A DNA stretch of 64,000 nucleotides, taken from contig CP009416.1 in NCBI GenBank assembly GCA_000818095.1, positions 1,162,501 to 1,226,500 on the forward strand, in the 5' to 3' direction. This stretch comes from Jeotgalibacillus malaysiensis. Lineage in GTDB: Bacteria > Bacillota > Bacilli > Bacillales > Jeotgalibacillaceae. Below the pieces are notes generated by a model, which made no database searches, was not told where the DNA came from, and saw only the letters and a program-made list of their open reading frames with translations. Shown piece after piece: positions 18,193-27,335 of the stretch. The position numbers and the translations under genes were made by a program. Within the stretch, counting starts at the first letter, position 1; each line of letters opens with the position of its first letter.

Positions 18193-18230
18193 AAAAAAAT
18201 ACCGGGAAATCAGCAGCTGTGATCCCCCGG
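18193..18230 (-). terminator. Terminator of the thioredoxin-bdbC operon
   Basis: On the minus strand CCGGGGGATCA pairs with TGATTTCCCGG (11 bp with G-U pairs), followed by TATTTTTTT. Confidence 0.75.
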
Positions 18231-18241
18231 CAGATATATAT

Positions 18242-18715
18242 TTATTCACCTGTTACGTTACGCTCAAAAAATGCTCTGTAGTCTTCTTCAGTAGCAGCGC
18301 CAACAATACCATCTACAGCTTCACCATCTTCATAGTGAACCAGTGTAGGTGTTGACTGAATACCATATTCGTTCCATGAATTATCAAACTCAAGTAAATT
18401 ATGCTGAAGTAAATCAACATTCATTTCTTCTGCGAGTGGAGCCAATATAGGTGTTGTCTGCTGACAATATTGACATGTCGGGCTGAAGAAATAAACAGTA
18501 GTCGGTTCACCACTTGAAATTCGTTCCTCTAAATCTTCAGGTACGATCTGGTTCTGATAATTTTCATCATCCAGCAGGTCAATTGTTGCCTGGTTCAGAT
18601 CATCTTTCCCGTAAGGATTTCCTTCAGTTGCTGTTGAGTTCTGCATATTTGTGATCAGTACAATGGCTGCGAAAATCAGCACAATGACACCGCCGAAAAT
18701 TAAAACTTTTTTCAT
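18242..18715 (-). CDS. Membrane-anchored thioredoxin-like protein (BdbA/BdbD role)
   Basis: A 157-aa protein with an N-terminal membrane anchor (residues 4-22) without a lipobox cysteine, and an extracytoplasmic thioredoxin fold. The active site is CQYC at 81-84 in FFSPTCQYC, and STPTLV carries the cis-proline. It probably exchanges thiols and disulfides with secreted proteins and pairs with the BdbC-like quinone reductase encoded just upstream. The two genes overlap by 4 bp (ATGA), indicating translational coupling. Confidence 0.85.
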   Translation of the reverse strand: MKKVLIFGGVIVLIFAAIVLITNMQNSTATEGNPYGKDDLNQATIDLLDDENYQNQIVPEDLEERISSGEPTTVYFFSPTCQYCQQTTPILAPLAEEMNVDLLQHNLLEFDNSWNEYGIQSTPTLVHYEDGEAVDGIVGAATEEDYRAFFERNVTGE

Positions 18716-19146
18716 GATTGTGTTGCTCCTTTCGATTGCTTAAGAATGACTAGACTTGTAACAAAAATAATCGTGAAGGCAGTCAACGCCAAAAATGGTA
18801 TCGTGATAAATCCTGCCCAGTTAATATATTCGCCTGTACATGGCACTCTGCCGCATGCAGGTGCAGAAGCCGACAAGGCATCAATCTTTTGAATACTGTA
18901 ATGATAAATCGATATACATCCGCCAATTCCTGAAAGTACAGCAGAATAAAGGGCAGCTTTCGCATCTTTTCTAATGATCGCAATGAGTAAAATGATTACG
19001 ATCGGGTACATAAAAATGCGCTGATACCAGCACAGCTCACAAGGCTCAAATCCTCTGATCTCTGAGAAATACAATGATCCCATTGTAGCAGTAAAAGCGG
19101 CAGCCCATGCAGCAAAAAGCAGGTTTTCTATCTTTTTGGTCATCAT
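18712..19146 (-). CDS. bdbC: Disulfide bond formation protein BdbC (DsbB-like)
   Basis: A 144-aa membrane protein with four predicted spans. The first loop has CELC (36-39) in EPCELCWYQRIFMYP, and the second loop has the pair C98/C103 (ACGRVPC), the two redox pairs of DsbB/BdbC. It reoxidises a partner thiol-disulfide protein and passes electrons to quinone. The downstream overlapping thioredoxin-like gene is the likely partner. Start is the ATGATG at 19146; GAGG lies 5 or 8 bases away, so the second ATG (19143) is equally possible. Confidence 0.92.
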   Translation of the reverse strand: MMTKKIENLLFAAWAAAFTATMGSLYFSEIRGFEPCELCWYQRIFMYPIVIILLIAIIRKDAKAALYSAVLSGIGGCISIYHYSIQKIDALSASAPACGRVPCTGEYINWAGFITIPFLALTAFTIIFVTSLVILKQSKGATQS

Positions 19147-19344
19147 GACGCCTCATTTCGCTTGAAAATATATTGTCATTGACGATTGTAAAATTAAACT
19201 GGCAATAATACAAGCTTAGAAAATCTGTCGCCTGAAGAAAACAGGTTGAATATGTCTAAAATTTGGCGTGACGATACTTACAGCTGTTATTATTATATAT
19301 TGGGTTTATAATTAAAAGTAACGATGCATTTGAGGAGTGAAAGT

Positions 19345-20886
19345 ATGTCTGAAAAACTGGATTTGTCCCAATTTGAGAAAAAGATGATCATTCGTAAAAT
19401 GATTCATGCTGATATAGATAAGATTATTCATATGCAAAAGCTCTGTTTCCCGGGTATGCAGCCTTGGAAGACAGAACACCTTGAGAGTCATCTGGATATG
19501 TTCCCTGATGGTCAGCTGGTTGCTGAGCTTGATGGCGATATCATCGGCTCATGCTCGAGTCTGATTATTAACTTTGATGAGTACGATGACCGCCATACGT
19601 GGGATGATGTTACGGATGAAGGCTATATCACGAACCATAACCCTGACGGATATAACCTTTACGGCATTGAAGTGATGGTTCACCCTGATTTTCGCCGGAT
19701 GAAAGTCGGCCACAGATTGTATGAAGCAAGAAGAGAGTTAGCAAGGGAATTCAACCTGAAAAGTATTATTATCGGCGGCAGAATTCCAAACTATCATAAA
19801 TACGCAGGTGAAATGTCGCCGCGTGAATATGTTGATTCTGTTCAGATGCATAAAATTTATGATCCGGTACTGTCATTCCAGCTGATCAACGGTTTTACAC
19901 TGATGCGGATTAACCCGAATTATCTGCCGGATGATAAGCAGTCAAATAAATATGCCACGCTGATGGAATGGAATAATGTAGACTACCGTCCAAAAACCAA
20001 GAGACACTTTAAGACGAGTCATCCTGTGAGAATCTGTGTTGTGCAGTACATGATGCGTCAGATCGATTCATTTACTGACTTTGCAAATCAGGTGGAATAC
20101 TTTACGGATGTCGCATCTGATGCACAATCAGACTTTGTTGTGTTCCCTGAGATTTTCACTACACAGCTCATGTCATTCCTGAATGAAAAGTCTCCGAGTA
20201 TGGCTGTTAGAAAGCTGACGGATTACACGGAAGAGTACATCGAACTCTTCACAGATCTTGCAGTTCGATACAATGTTAATATCATCGGCGGCTCTCACTT
20301 TGTGAAAGAGGAAGATGATGAGATTTATAACATCGCTTATCTATTTAGAAGAGACGGCACGATTGAGAAGCAGTATAAACTTCATATTACTCCGAACGAA
20401 CGCAAATGGTGGGGGATCAGCCCTGGGGACACAGTCAGAGTCTTTGATACAGACTGCGGTAAAATTGCAATCCAGATCTGTTATGACATTGAATTCCCTG
20501 AGCTTGCCCGTATTGCGACAGATATGGGTGCTAAAATCATTTTCACACCGTTCTGTACAGAAGATCGTCAGGGTTACCTGCGCGTCAGATACTGTTCACA
20601 GGCACGTGCGGTTGAAAATCAGATTTATACAGTGATTTCAGGAACAGTCGGCAACCTGCCTGAGACTGAAAATATGGATATCCAGTACGCTCAATCAGCG
20701 ATTTTTGCACCGTCTGACTTTGAATTTGCGCGTGACGGTATTGTCGGTGAGACAGATCCTAACCTTGAAATGGTGATGATCGGGGATGTCGACCTTGAGA
20801 TTCTCCGCCGTCAGCGTCAGGGTGGAACCGTGCGCCAGCTGAAAGACCGCAGACATGATATCTATTCGATCAATTACAAAAAATAA
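19345..20886 (+). CDS. yhcX: GNAT acetyltransferase-nitrilase fusion (YhcX)
   Basis: A 513-aa cytosolic fusion, the same length as B. subtilis YhcX. Residues 1-210 form a GNAT domain (YGIEVMVHPDFRRMKVGHRL is the acetyl-CoA loop). The remainder is a carbon-nitrogen hydrolase with the Glu-Lys-Cys triad visible in FVVFPEIFT, YKLHITPNERKW and IQICYDIEFPE. The substrate is unknown; an amidase acting on an N-acylated compound is a reasonable guess. GAGGAG precedes ATG 19345; the in-frame ATG at 19324 precedes that site. A strong terminator follows. Confidence 0.92.
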   Translation: MSEKLDLSQFEKKMIIRKMIHADIDKIIHMQKLCFPGMQPWKTEHLESHLDMFPDGQLVAELDGDIIGSCSSLIINFDEYDDRHTWDDVTDEGYITNHNPDGYNLYGIEVMVHPDFRRMKVGHRLYEARRELAREFNLKSIIIGGRIPNYHKYAGEMSPREYVDSVQMHKIYDPVLSFQLINGFTLMRINPNYLPDDKQSNKYATLMEWNNVDYRPKTKRHFKTSHPVRICVVQYMMRQIDSFTDFANQVEYFTDVASDAQSDFVVFPEIFTTQLMSFLNEKSPSMAVRKLTDYTEEYIELFTDLAVRYNVNIIGGSHFVKEEDDEIYNIAYLFRRDGTIEKQYKLHITPNERKWWGISPGDTVRVFDTDCGKIAIQICYDIEFPELARIATDMGAKIIFTPFCTEDRQGYLRVRYCSQARAVENQIYTVISGTVGNLPETENMDIQYAQSAIFAPSDFEFARDGIVGETDPNLEMVMIGDVDLEILRRQRQGGTVRQLKDRRHDIYSINYKK

Positions 20887-20916
20887 TCACTTGTGATTCA
20901 AAAGCGATCATATTTA

Positions 20917-20955
20917 CAGAGGGTGAGACGATATTGTCCCACCCTCTGATTTTTA
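20917..20955 (+). terminator. Terminator after yhcX
   Basis: CAGAGGGTGAGAC and GTCCCACCCTCTG form a 13-bp stem, followed by ATTTTT. Confidence 0.85.
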
Positions 20956-21036
20956 GAGAGTTCTTTTCAGATTTTTCAATATTCAACAGTCTGAGGGCGT
21001 GCTACAATAGTAAAAAGCCAAAACGGAGGGGATTTT

Positions 21037-22767
21037 ATGAGCGTACAGAACACGTATAACAAATGGATAACTTTTGAAGGGCTGGATCAGGAGCTGCATG
21101 CAGAACTCGCAGCAATGAAAGGCAATGATAAAGCGATTGAAGATTCATTTTATAAAAACCTTGAGTTCGGTACAGGCGGTATGCGCGGTGAAATTGGTGC
21201 CGGTACGAATAAGATGAACATTTATACAGTCCGTAAAGCAGCAGAAGGACTGGCGAAGTACATAGAAAAAAATGGAGAAGAAGCAAAACAGCAGGGTGTT
21301 GTTCTTGCTTATGACTGCCGCAGAAAGTCGCCTGAGTTTTCCATGGAAATTGCCCGCACACTTGCCACACACGGTATTAAAACATATGTATTTGAATCAC
21401 TCAGATCAACACCTGAATTATCTTTTGCCGTACGTCACCTCGGCACATTCATGGGCGGAATGACAACTGCAAGCCACAACCCTCCTGAATATAATGGATT
21501 CAAAGTATATGGTGCAGACGGTGCCCAGCTGAATCTGAAGGATGCAGATGATGTGATTGATGAGATCAACCTGATTGAAAATGAACTGGATATTCAGGTG
21601 AAACCGGTTGAAGATTTAAAATCTCAAGGCCTGATTGAAATTGTCGGTGCAGATGTGGATGATGCCTATGCAGAGCATCTGATCACCGTATCTGAAAAGC
21701 CTCAAATGGCAAAAGAATCTGACCTTAAAGTTGTTTTCTCACCACTACACGGTGCTTCTAATGTAATGGTTCAGCGCGGACTAAAGGCGCTAGGATATGA
21801 TGTACACGTTGTTGCAGAACAGGAACAGCCGGATTCTGAATTCCCAACGCTTAAATCTCCAAACCCTGAGGAACCGGGTGCGTTTGAGCTTGCAATCAGT
21901 GATGGTAAAAAAGTCAATGCAGATCTGTTAATTACAGCTGACCCGGATGGTGACCGGCTAGGACTTGCAGTACAGGGGCCAAACGGCGAGTATACACTTT
22001 TGACAGGAAATCAGACTGGCGCTATTTTACTTGATTACCTGCTTGCCCGTAAAAAGGAAAAGGGACATATGCCTGAAAATGGCCGCGTATTCAAAACGAT
22101 CGTAACTTCAGAAATCGGCAGAAAAGTAGCTGAACATTATGGTGCTTCAGTTGAGGATGTACTAACAGGCTTTAAATTTATCGGTGAAAAGATTAAAAAT
22201 TACCAGGCGTCAGGTGAATATGAATTCCTCTTTGGTTATGAAGAGAGCTACGGATATCTGGTAAAAGATTTTGCACGCGATAAAGATGCCATTCAAGCAG
22301 CACTTCTCGCTACAGAAGCAGCAGCTTATCACAAAGCTGAAGGCAAAACGCTTTATGAAGTGTTACTTGCGATCTATGAGCAGCACGGCTATTACAAAGA
22401 AGACCTTGAATCGATCACAATGAAAGGGAAGGATGGTGCTGAAAAGATTCAGTCACTACTGACTTCTCTCAGAAAAACGCCGCTTGAAGAAGTTGCGGGA
22501 TTATCAGTAGAAGCGCAGGAGGATTACCTGACTTCACTACGCCGTCATTCAAAAGAAGGTGCAGAGTATAAAATTAACCTGCCGGCTTCTAACGTATTAA
22601 AATACTTCCTTGAAGACGGTTCATGGGTATGTGTCAGACCAAGCGGCACAGAGCCGAAAATCAAATTCTATTTCAGCGTAGTCGGCTCTTCACTTGAAGA
22701 CAGCGAAGACAAGCTTGAAAGCATTAAGCAGTCCTTTATGGAGAAGATTAAGGCTGAATTAAACTAA
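21037..22767 (+). CDS. pgcA: Alpha-phosphoglucomutase PgcA
   Basis: A 576-aa phosphohexomutase that interconverts glucose-1-P and glucose-6-P, feeding UDP-glucose for glycolipids, teichoic acids and polysaccharides. Seen: phosphoserine loop [12 protein letters not shown] with Ser146, Mg-binding DPDGDR (D302, D304, D306), the sugar loop [10 protein letters not shown] and the phosphate-binding [12 protein letters not shown] at the C-terminus. Length and motifs match B. subtilis PgcA (YhxB). GGAGGGGA lies upstream of ATG. Its neighbours yhcX and yhcYZ are near pgcA in B. subtilis too. Confidence 0.95.
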   Translation: MSVQNTYNKWITFEGLDQELHAELAAMKGNDKAIEDSFYKNLEFGTGGMRGEIGAGTNKMNIYTVRKAAEGLAKYIEKNGEEAKQQGVVLAYDCRRKSPEFSMEIARTLATHGIKTYVFESLRSTPELSFAVRHLGTFMGGMTTASHNPPEYNGFKVYGADGAQLNLKDADDVIDEINLIENELDIQVKPVEDLKSQGLIEIVGADVDDAYAEHLITVSEKPQMAKESDLKVVFSPLHGASNVMVQRGLKALGYDVHVVAEQEQPDSEFPTLKSPNPEEPGAFELAISDGKKVNADLLITADPDGDRLGLAVQGPNGEYTLLTGNQTGAILLDYLLARKKEKGHMPENGRVFKTIVTSEIGRKVAEHYGASVEDVLTGFKFIGEKIKNYQASGEYEFLFGYEESYGYLVKDFARDKDAIQAALLATEAAAYHKAEGKTLYEVLLAIYEQHGYYKEDLESITMKGKDGAEKIQSLLTSLRKTPLEEVAGLSVEAQEDYLTSLRRHSKEGAEYKINLPASNVLKYFLEDGSWVCVRPSGTEPKIKFYFSVVGSSLEDSEDKLESIKQSFMEKIKAELN

Positions 22768-22781
22768 ATCTGGATTATGAT

Positions 22782-22817
22782 AAAAAGCTGACACAGTTTA
22801 TTTTGTGTCAGCTTTTT
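22782..22817 (+). terminator. Terminator after pgcA
   Basis: AAAAAGCTGACACA and TGTGTCAGCTTTTT around an 8-base loop. Confidence 0.9.
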
Positions 22818-22904
22818 AACCGTTCCGCTGCGCTTAAGTGTTTACTTGAAATGGTGTTCGCAAGTCAACAATAGCTCTCTTTATGATTGGTTTCATTTAA
22901 ACTC

Positions 22905-23012
22905 AATATTGTTTTTGCACAGCTGTTGATTGTAGCGGATAAGGCGACTCCCTGCACAAAACGGCGTCCCTGCGGAAAGCGCCATCTGAAGCGACAAATA
23001 ACAGCCAACTTT
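22905..23012. repeat. GC-rich dispersed intergenic repeat, copy C
   Basis: TTTTTGCACAGCTGTTGATT ... GTCCCTGCGGAAAGCG ... CTGAAGCGACAAATAACAGC: a deleted copy of the dispersed element, sharing its left end with copies D and H. It occupies much of the 347-bp gap between pgcA and yhcY; nothing else is seen there. Confidence 0.75.
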
Positions 23013-23114
23013 AACCAAGCCTTATGATTTTCAGCCTTTTGACTGAACAGGAAATATTAGTACGCTTACAGTCTATGACTTATAATAAAAGCAATAGAAA
23101 CAGGCGGTGAGACA

Positions 23115-24224
23115 ATGAATGATCCATCACATGTAACGATCCTGAAAGAGATTGCTGAACTTTTGAATGAAGAAACTGAACTTGAATCTATGCTTCAGGG
23201 GTCTCTGGAAAAATTCCTTGAAGGTACAGATTTTCATACGGGATGGGTCTTTTTTATAGAGGAGAACGGTAAGCATGCATTAATTGCTCATGAAAATCTT
23301 CCTGATATTCTGACTGAACAGGATTGCTTTTATATGAAAACGGGGGGCTGCTGGTGTGTGAACCGTTTCCGGCAGGGGCGTCTTAGAAAGGCCTCGAATA
23401 TTATTGAGTGCAAAAGAATTACGGAAGCGATCGACAGAAGTAAAGTAAATCCTGAGGGCATTACGCATCACGCAACGGTTCCACTGCAGTCAGGAAATGA
23501 ACGCTTCGGTTTGTTAAATGTTGCGACTCCGGGAAGACGTGAATTTGAAGCGCATGAGCTTGCGCTGCTTGAATCAGTTGCTTTCCAGATCGGATCGGCT
23601 ATCAAGCGGATTCAGCTGACTAAAAAAGAGCAGGAGGTCGCACTGATGCAGGAGCGTAACCGGCTCGCGCGTGATCTTCATGATTCTGTGAACCAGCTGC
23701 TTTTTTCAATGACGCTGACTGCAAGAGGCGGCGCTGAAATGTCAGAGGATGCAGATGTGAAAGAAACCTTTCACGGGCTTCAATCTCTGGCTCAGGAAGC
23801 ACTGACTGAGATGAGGGCACTGATCTGGCAGCTTCGTCCAAAAGGGATGGAAGGCGGACTCACTGAGGCACTGAATGGATTTGCTGAGATGCTTGGGTTA
23901 AAAGCAACCATTAAAATCGAAGGTGTACTGAATCTCCCTTCAAAAGTGGAAGAGACTATTTTCAGAATCGCACAGGAAGCGATCACAAATTGTAAGAGAC
24001 ATGCAGGGGCAGATGAGATTTATATCTGGATCGATGCAGCATCAGATAAAATTGACATGACTATCAGAGATTTTGGAAGAGGTTTTTATCCGGATCATGT
24101 GGAAAAGCTTCCATCAGTCGGCCTCTCAAGCATGAAAGAACGGACAAGGCTGCTAAACGGGGAATTTTCACTTAAGAGCCATCCGGCTGAGGGTACGCAG
24201 ATTAAGATTACATTGCCTTACTAG
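23115..24224 (+). CDS. yhcY: Sensor histidine kinase YhcY/AirS-like, GAF with four Cys
   Basis: A 369-aa cytosolic NarL-type sensor kinase. A GAF domain (about 10-165) contains Cys71, Cys79, Cys81 and Cys99 (CFYMKTGGCWC and ECKR). A HisKA_3 dimerisation helix has the phospho-acceptor His189 in ARDLHDSVNQ, and the HATPase domain has EAITNCKRHA and DFGRGF. S. aureus AirS, of the same family, binds a redox-active [2Fe-2S] cluster through GAF cysteines, so oxygen or redox sensing is likely here. The response regulator starts 11 bases downstream in the same operon. Confidence 0.9.
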   Translation: MNDPSHVTILKEIAELLNEETELESMLQGSLEKFLEGTDFHTGWVFFIEENGKHALIAHENLPDILTEQDCFYMKTGGCWCVNRFRQGRLRKASNIIECKRITEAIDRSKVNPEGITHHATVPLQSGNERFGLLNVATPGRREFEAHELALLESVAFQIGSAIKRIQLTKKEQEVALMQERNRLARDLHDSVNQLLFSMTLTARGGAEMSEDADVKETFHGLQSLAQEALTEMRALIWQLRPKGMEGGLTEALNGFAEMLGLKATIKIEGVLNLPSKVEETIFRIAQEAITNCKRHAGADEIYIWIDAASDKIDMTIRDFGRGFYPDHVEKLPSVGLSSMKERTRLLNGEFSLKSHPAEGTQIKITLPY

Positions 24225-24235
24225 GAGGTGCAGTG

Positions 24236-24889
24236 ATGTCGATAAAATTATTAATTGCTGATGACCATCACGTTGTTAGAAGAGGACTTGTGTTCTTTTT
24301 AAAAACACAGAAAGATATTGAAATTGTCGGAGAAGCTAAAAACGGCGTGGAGGCAGTAGCGATGGTGAAGAAGTTCCAGCCGGATGTTGTGCTGATGGAT
24401 CTTGTGATGCCTGAAATGGACGGGATTGAAGCGACCAGAGAGATCAAACGGGCGCTTCCTTCTACTGAAATTATGATGCTCACAAGCTTTTCAGATCAGG
24501 ATCATGTTGTGCCAGCCATTGAAGCAGGAGCGGCAGGGTATCAGTTAAAGGATATTGAGCCTGATGAGCTTGCGGATTCAATCCGCAAACTGATGAACGG
24601 AGAGAATACCCTGCACCCGAAAGCAACGAGTCACCTGATGACACGCGTTAATCAGGATGAACCATCACCTCATGAGGTTCACCAGCTGACAAGAAGAGAG
24701 CGGGATGTGCTGCTTGAGCTTGCTAAAGGTAAAAGCAATAAGGAAATAGCCTCTTCACTTTTTATTACTGAAAAAACGGTTAAGACTCATATATCAAACC
24801 TTTTTTCAAAGCTTGAAGTATCTGACCGTACACAGGCTGCTTTATATGCAGTGAAGCACGGTCTGGCTTCACCTGAGCGGAAATTTTAA
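24236..24889 (+). CDS. yhcZ: NarL/LuxR-family response regulator YhcZ/AirR-like
   Basis: A 217-aa response regulator. The receiver domain has D9/D10, the phospho-acceptor Asp55 (VVLMDLVMPEMDG) and the conserved switch residues. A C-terminal LuxR-type helix-turn-helix follows (LTRRERDVLLELAKGKSN, TEKTVKTHISNLFSKL). It is the partner of the kinase immediately upstream. ATG 24236 has AGGAGG 7 bases upstream; the GTG one codon earlier is less likely. A terminator overlaps the stop codon. Targets are unknown, though several redox enzymes lie nearby. Confidence 0.93.
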   Translation: MSIKLLIADDHHVVRRGLVFFLKTQKDIEIVGEAKNGVEAVAMVKKFQPDVVLMDLVMPEMDGIEATREIKRALPSTEIMMLTSFSDQDHVVPAIEAGAAGYQLKDIEPDELADSIRKLMNGENTLHPKATSHLMTRVNQDEPSPHEVHQLTRRERDVLLELAKGKSNKEIASSLFITEKTVKTHISNLFSKLEVSDRTQAALYAVKHGLASPERKF

Positions 24890-24918
24890 AAAACTGTGCA
24901 GCTGCACAGTTTTTTTTG
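24888..24918 (+). terminator. Terminator of the yhcYZ operon
   Basis: AAAAACTGTGCA and TGCACAGTTTTT form a near-perfect palindrome with a T run, overlapping the yhcZ stop codon. Confidence 0.9.
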
Positions 24919-24997
24919 TGTAGAGTTCAGATCAGGCACGGTTGATTATTTTACCGTAATAGTGGGTAACATCAAAGAAAGACAGGAGGAATGTGAA

Positions 24998-25978
24998 GTG
25001 AAAGCACTACTGTTAAAAGATAAAGGACAATGGCGCGATATGAAAGTTGAAGAAACAGATCAGCCTGTGCCAGCTGAGGATGAAGTACTGGTAAAAGTGA
25101 AAGCAGCGGGACTTAACCCTGTTGATTATAAAACAGGTGAAGGCGGTTCGCCGGCCTGGGAGTATCCGCATATACTCGGACTGGATGCAGCTGGTGATAT
25201 CGTAGAGACGGATGCTTCTGTCCATGATTTACATGAAGGTGACCGCGTTGTCTTTTTAGCTGATATGGCTAAAAGAGGTGCATTTGCTGAATATGCCATT
25301 GCGAAAGCTCATACTGTATCAAAGCTTCCTGAAGACGTATCTTATACAGATGCTGCAGCACTTCCGGTTGCGGCTTATACAGCTTATCAGGCGCTGTTTT
25401 ACAAGCTTCATATCCAAAAGAATAAGTCGATTCTGATTCATGCAGGTGCAGGCGGAGTAGGCGGATTTGCGATACAGCTGGCTAAATACGCCGGTCTCAC
25501 TGTCATTACAACTGCATCAGAAGAGAATCATGACCATGTGCAACAGCTCGGTGCAGACTTTGCGATCGATTATAATCAAGACGATTTTGTAGAAAAAACA
25601 AAGGAATTTACAAATGGTTTAGGCGTGAATTACGTGCTTGATACAGTTGGAAGAGACAATGCAACAAAATCATTAAAGGCACTTGCCTATAATGGCCAAA
25701 TCGCATTTATTGCAGGACAGCCTGAGATGAATGACTCGATTTCATTTGCCCATCCGATTTCATTTCATCATGTAGCATTAGGCAGTGTGTTCCAGTCTGG
25801 AAATCATGAAGAGGAAGAGACACTGAAAGCAATTGGTGATCATCTTGTTGAACTCCTCTCAAAAGGAGAAATCAAGAGCCTGGTTGAGCAAGTGATTTCA
25901 CTTGAAGAAGTGCCAAAAGGACTTGAGCAGCTCGAAACGAGAAAAGTTAAAGGAAAGATTGTCGCAGAAATCGACTGA
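24998..25978 (+). CDS. NADPH-dependent MDR-family oxidoreductase (quinone oxidoreductase type)
   Basis: A 326-aa medium-chain dehydrogenase/reductase. The N-terminal GroES-like domain has AAGLNPVDYKTGEG and ILGLDAAGDI; the Rossmann domain has LIHAGAGGVGGFAIQLAKY as the NAD(P) loop. The catalytic-zinc cysteine of alcohol dehydrogenases is absent, as in zinc-independent quinone oxidoreductases. Start is GTG at 24998 with AGGAGG 8 bases upstream; the longer open frame is not used. Substrate unknown, probably a quinone or enone. Confidence 0.88.
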   Translation: MKALLLKDKGQWRDMKVEETDQPVPAEDEVLVKVKAAGLNPVDYKTGEGGSPAWEYPHILGLDAAGDIVETDASVHDLHEGDRVVFLADMAKRGAFAEYAIAKAHTVSKLPEDVSYTDAAALPVAAYTAYQALFYKLHIQKNKSILIHAGAGGVGGFAIQLAKYAGLTVITTASEENHDHVQQLGADFAIDYNQDDFVEKTKEFTNGLGVNYVLDTVGRDNATKSLKALAYNGQIAFIAGQPEMNDSISFAHPISFHHVALGSVFQSGNHEEEETLKAIGDHLVELLSKGEIKSLVEQVISLEEVPKGLEQLETRKVKGKIVAEID

Positions 25979-26018
25979 AAACAGAGGTGGAAGCATATGC
26001 TTTCACCTCTGTTTTTTT
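25977..26018. terminator. Bidirectional terminator between convergent genes
   Basis: AAAACAGAGGTG(G)AAGC and GCTTTCACCTCTGTTTT form a long stem with T runs on both strands. It overlaps the stop of the PepSY gene. Confidence 0.9.
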
Positions 26019-26634
26019 AATCGTCGAGCTCCATATCCAGAATCTCACCTGTCACAGCATCAATATCAAATTCAGCTTCACGATCTCCATTTTTTAATTC
26101 AATTTCATAAATCATTCTGTCGTCATCATCATCAAGTTCAATTTCTTCAAGTTTGCCATTGAATTCAGCTGTTGCAATATCAAGTGCTTCCTGCTGGGTC
26201 AAGAGATTATCTGCAGGCCTGACATCATCTCTGTCGTCATCGTCATCATCGTCCCAGTCGGTTTTACTTCTCAGCACTTCTCCTGTCACAGCATCCATAT
26301 CAAGATCAACATCTTCAGATCCGTTGTCAATATCAATATCATAAACCATTCGGCCGTTCTCACGTTCAAGCTCAATACTCTCTACAACACCTTCAAACTG
26401 TGCCAGCGCTTTTTCCTTTGCTTCCTCAAAAGATAGAAGTGTTTCTTCTGCCTGACTTCCTGAAGGGGTCGACTGCACGGTTTCTGTCCGGTCATCATCA
26501 GTTGATCGTTCAGCAACTTCAGTATTTCCATCCTGAATACCGACTGTTTTAAATTGATCAGCTACTGCATTTGCGCCAAACACCCCTCCGAGAATGACTG
26601 CTCCAGCGAGGGTACTAATTAACTTTTTGTTCAT
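26017..26634 (-). CDS. Exported protein with two PepSY domains
   Basis: A 205-aa protein with a signal peptide (MNKKLISTLAGAVILGGVFG) and two PepSY domains. Each domain ends in the family motif: DMDAVTGEVL (about 112-121) and DIDAVTGEIL (about 191-200). An aspartate-rich linker (WDDDDDDDRDD) joins them. PepSY proteins act outside the membrane and are often linked to peptidase inhibition or signal detection; no partner is evident here. AAGGAGG lies 8 bases before ATG. The run of acidic residues fits secretion into a saline or Ca-rich environment, which is inference. Confidence 0.87.
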   Translation of the reverse strand: MNKKLISTLAGAVILGGVFGANAVADQFKTVGIQDGNTEVAERSTDDDRTETVQSTPSGSQAEETLLSFEEAKEKALAQFEGVVESIELERENGRMVYDIDIDNGSEDVDLDMDAVTGEVLRSKTDWDDDDDDDRDDVRPADNLLTQQEALDIATAEFNGKLEEIELDDDDDRMIYEIELKNGDREAEFDIDAVTGEILDMELDD

Positions 26635-26768
26635 GTGTAACGCCTCCTTGTGTTGTTCTTGATTTCATCTTACCCGCGTAACCTTAGAGGATAAGGGGAG
26701 CATCATTAGAAATTAATGAGAATGAGCATTTCATATAAAGAATAGAGTATAAGAAGGAGGCGACCTGA

Positions 26769-27219
26769 ATGGAATCAAATGAATTAGCCAGTACAATCAG
26801 TGAAGTAACAGAGATTGCCAAGGGGTTTGGTCTCGATTTTTATCCAATGCGTTATGAGATCTGTCCTGCATCCGTGATCTATACTTTTGGAGCTTACGGA
26901 ATGCCATCACGCTTTTCGCATTGGAGCTTTGGTAGACTTTGAGGCGGTAAGAGATGAACTTGTCCAATCCAGGGTGAATGGCGGGTTCCCGTGTCTTTAC
27001 GTTGAAGACGGCGATTATTTGAAAAATGGCGAGCTATATATCCGTCATGCTTATGAGGGAACAGAGCTTGATGTGCAGTACCTTGAGAAGGTTATGCATT
27101 ACATTTACCAGCTGTGGGGAAGAACTGTTCATTTCGAAACGGTATTAAATCAAAAAACTTTTTTGTTTACATGCAGCGGTCGCGGGGTATATAATAAACA
27201 GGTTGAATATACAACTTGA
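26769..27219 (+). pseudogene. spoVR: Remnant of spoVR with a large internal deletion
   Basis: From ATG 26769, with an intact AGGAGG upstream, 57 codons give the N-terminus of a SpoVR-type protein ([38 protein letters not shown]) before TGA at 26940. A different frame then gives the family's C-terminus: [52 protein letters not shown], ending at 27219. SpoVR is about 470 aa, so roughly 320 residues between the two pieces are missing and the frame is shifted. The original RBS and the downstream terminator (27221) remain. Confidence 0.9.
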
Positions 27220-27220
27220 G

Positions 27221-27247
27221 CAGATCAGTTGAATTGATCTGTTTTTT
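27221..27247 (+). terminator. Terminator after the spoVR remnant
   Basis: CAGATCA and TGATCTG arms followed by six T. Confidence 0.8.
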
Positions 27248-27265
27248 CATTTAATATTGCTCTGT

Positions 27266-27276
27266 ATTCGAGATAA
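27266..27276 (+). promoter_or_regulatory. Possible MhqR-type half operator before azoR
   Basis: ATTCGAGATAA equals the right half of the B. subtilis MhqR box (ATCTCGAATTCGAGATAA, from memory); the left half (CTCTGT) is poorly conserved. MhqR controls an azoreductase in B. subtilis. Suggestive only. Confidence 0.3.
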
Positions 27277-27335
27277 TTAAGAATATGACTTTCGTAAACA
27301 GTAATAATTTTTTAAGAAAAGGAGTTTTTTACATC

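Noticed and set aside
26887-27219. A 110-aa ORF as an independent gene
   Set aside because: The homologous part starts only after residue 18 and is the C-terminus of SpoVR; the beginning is the shifted N-terminal piece.
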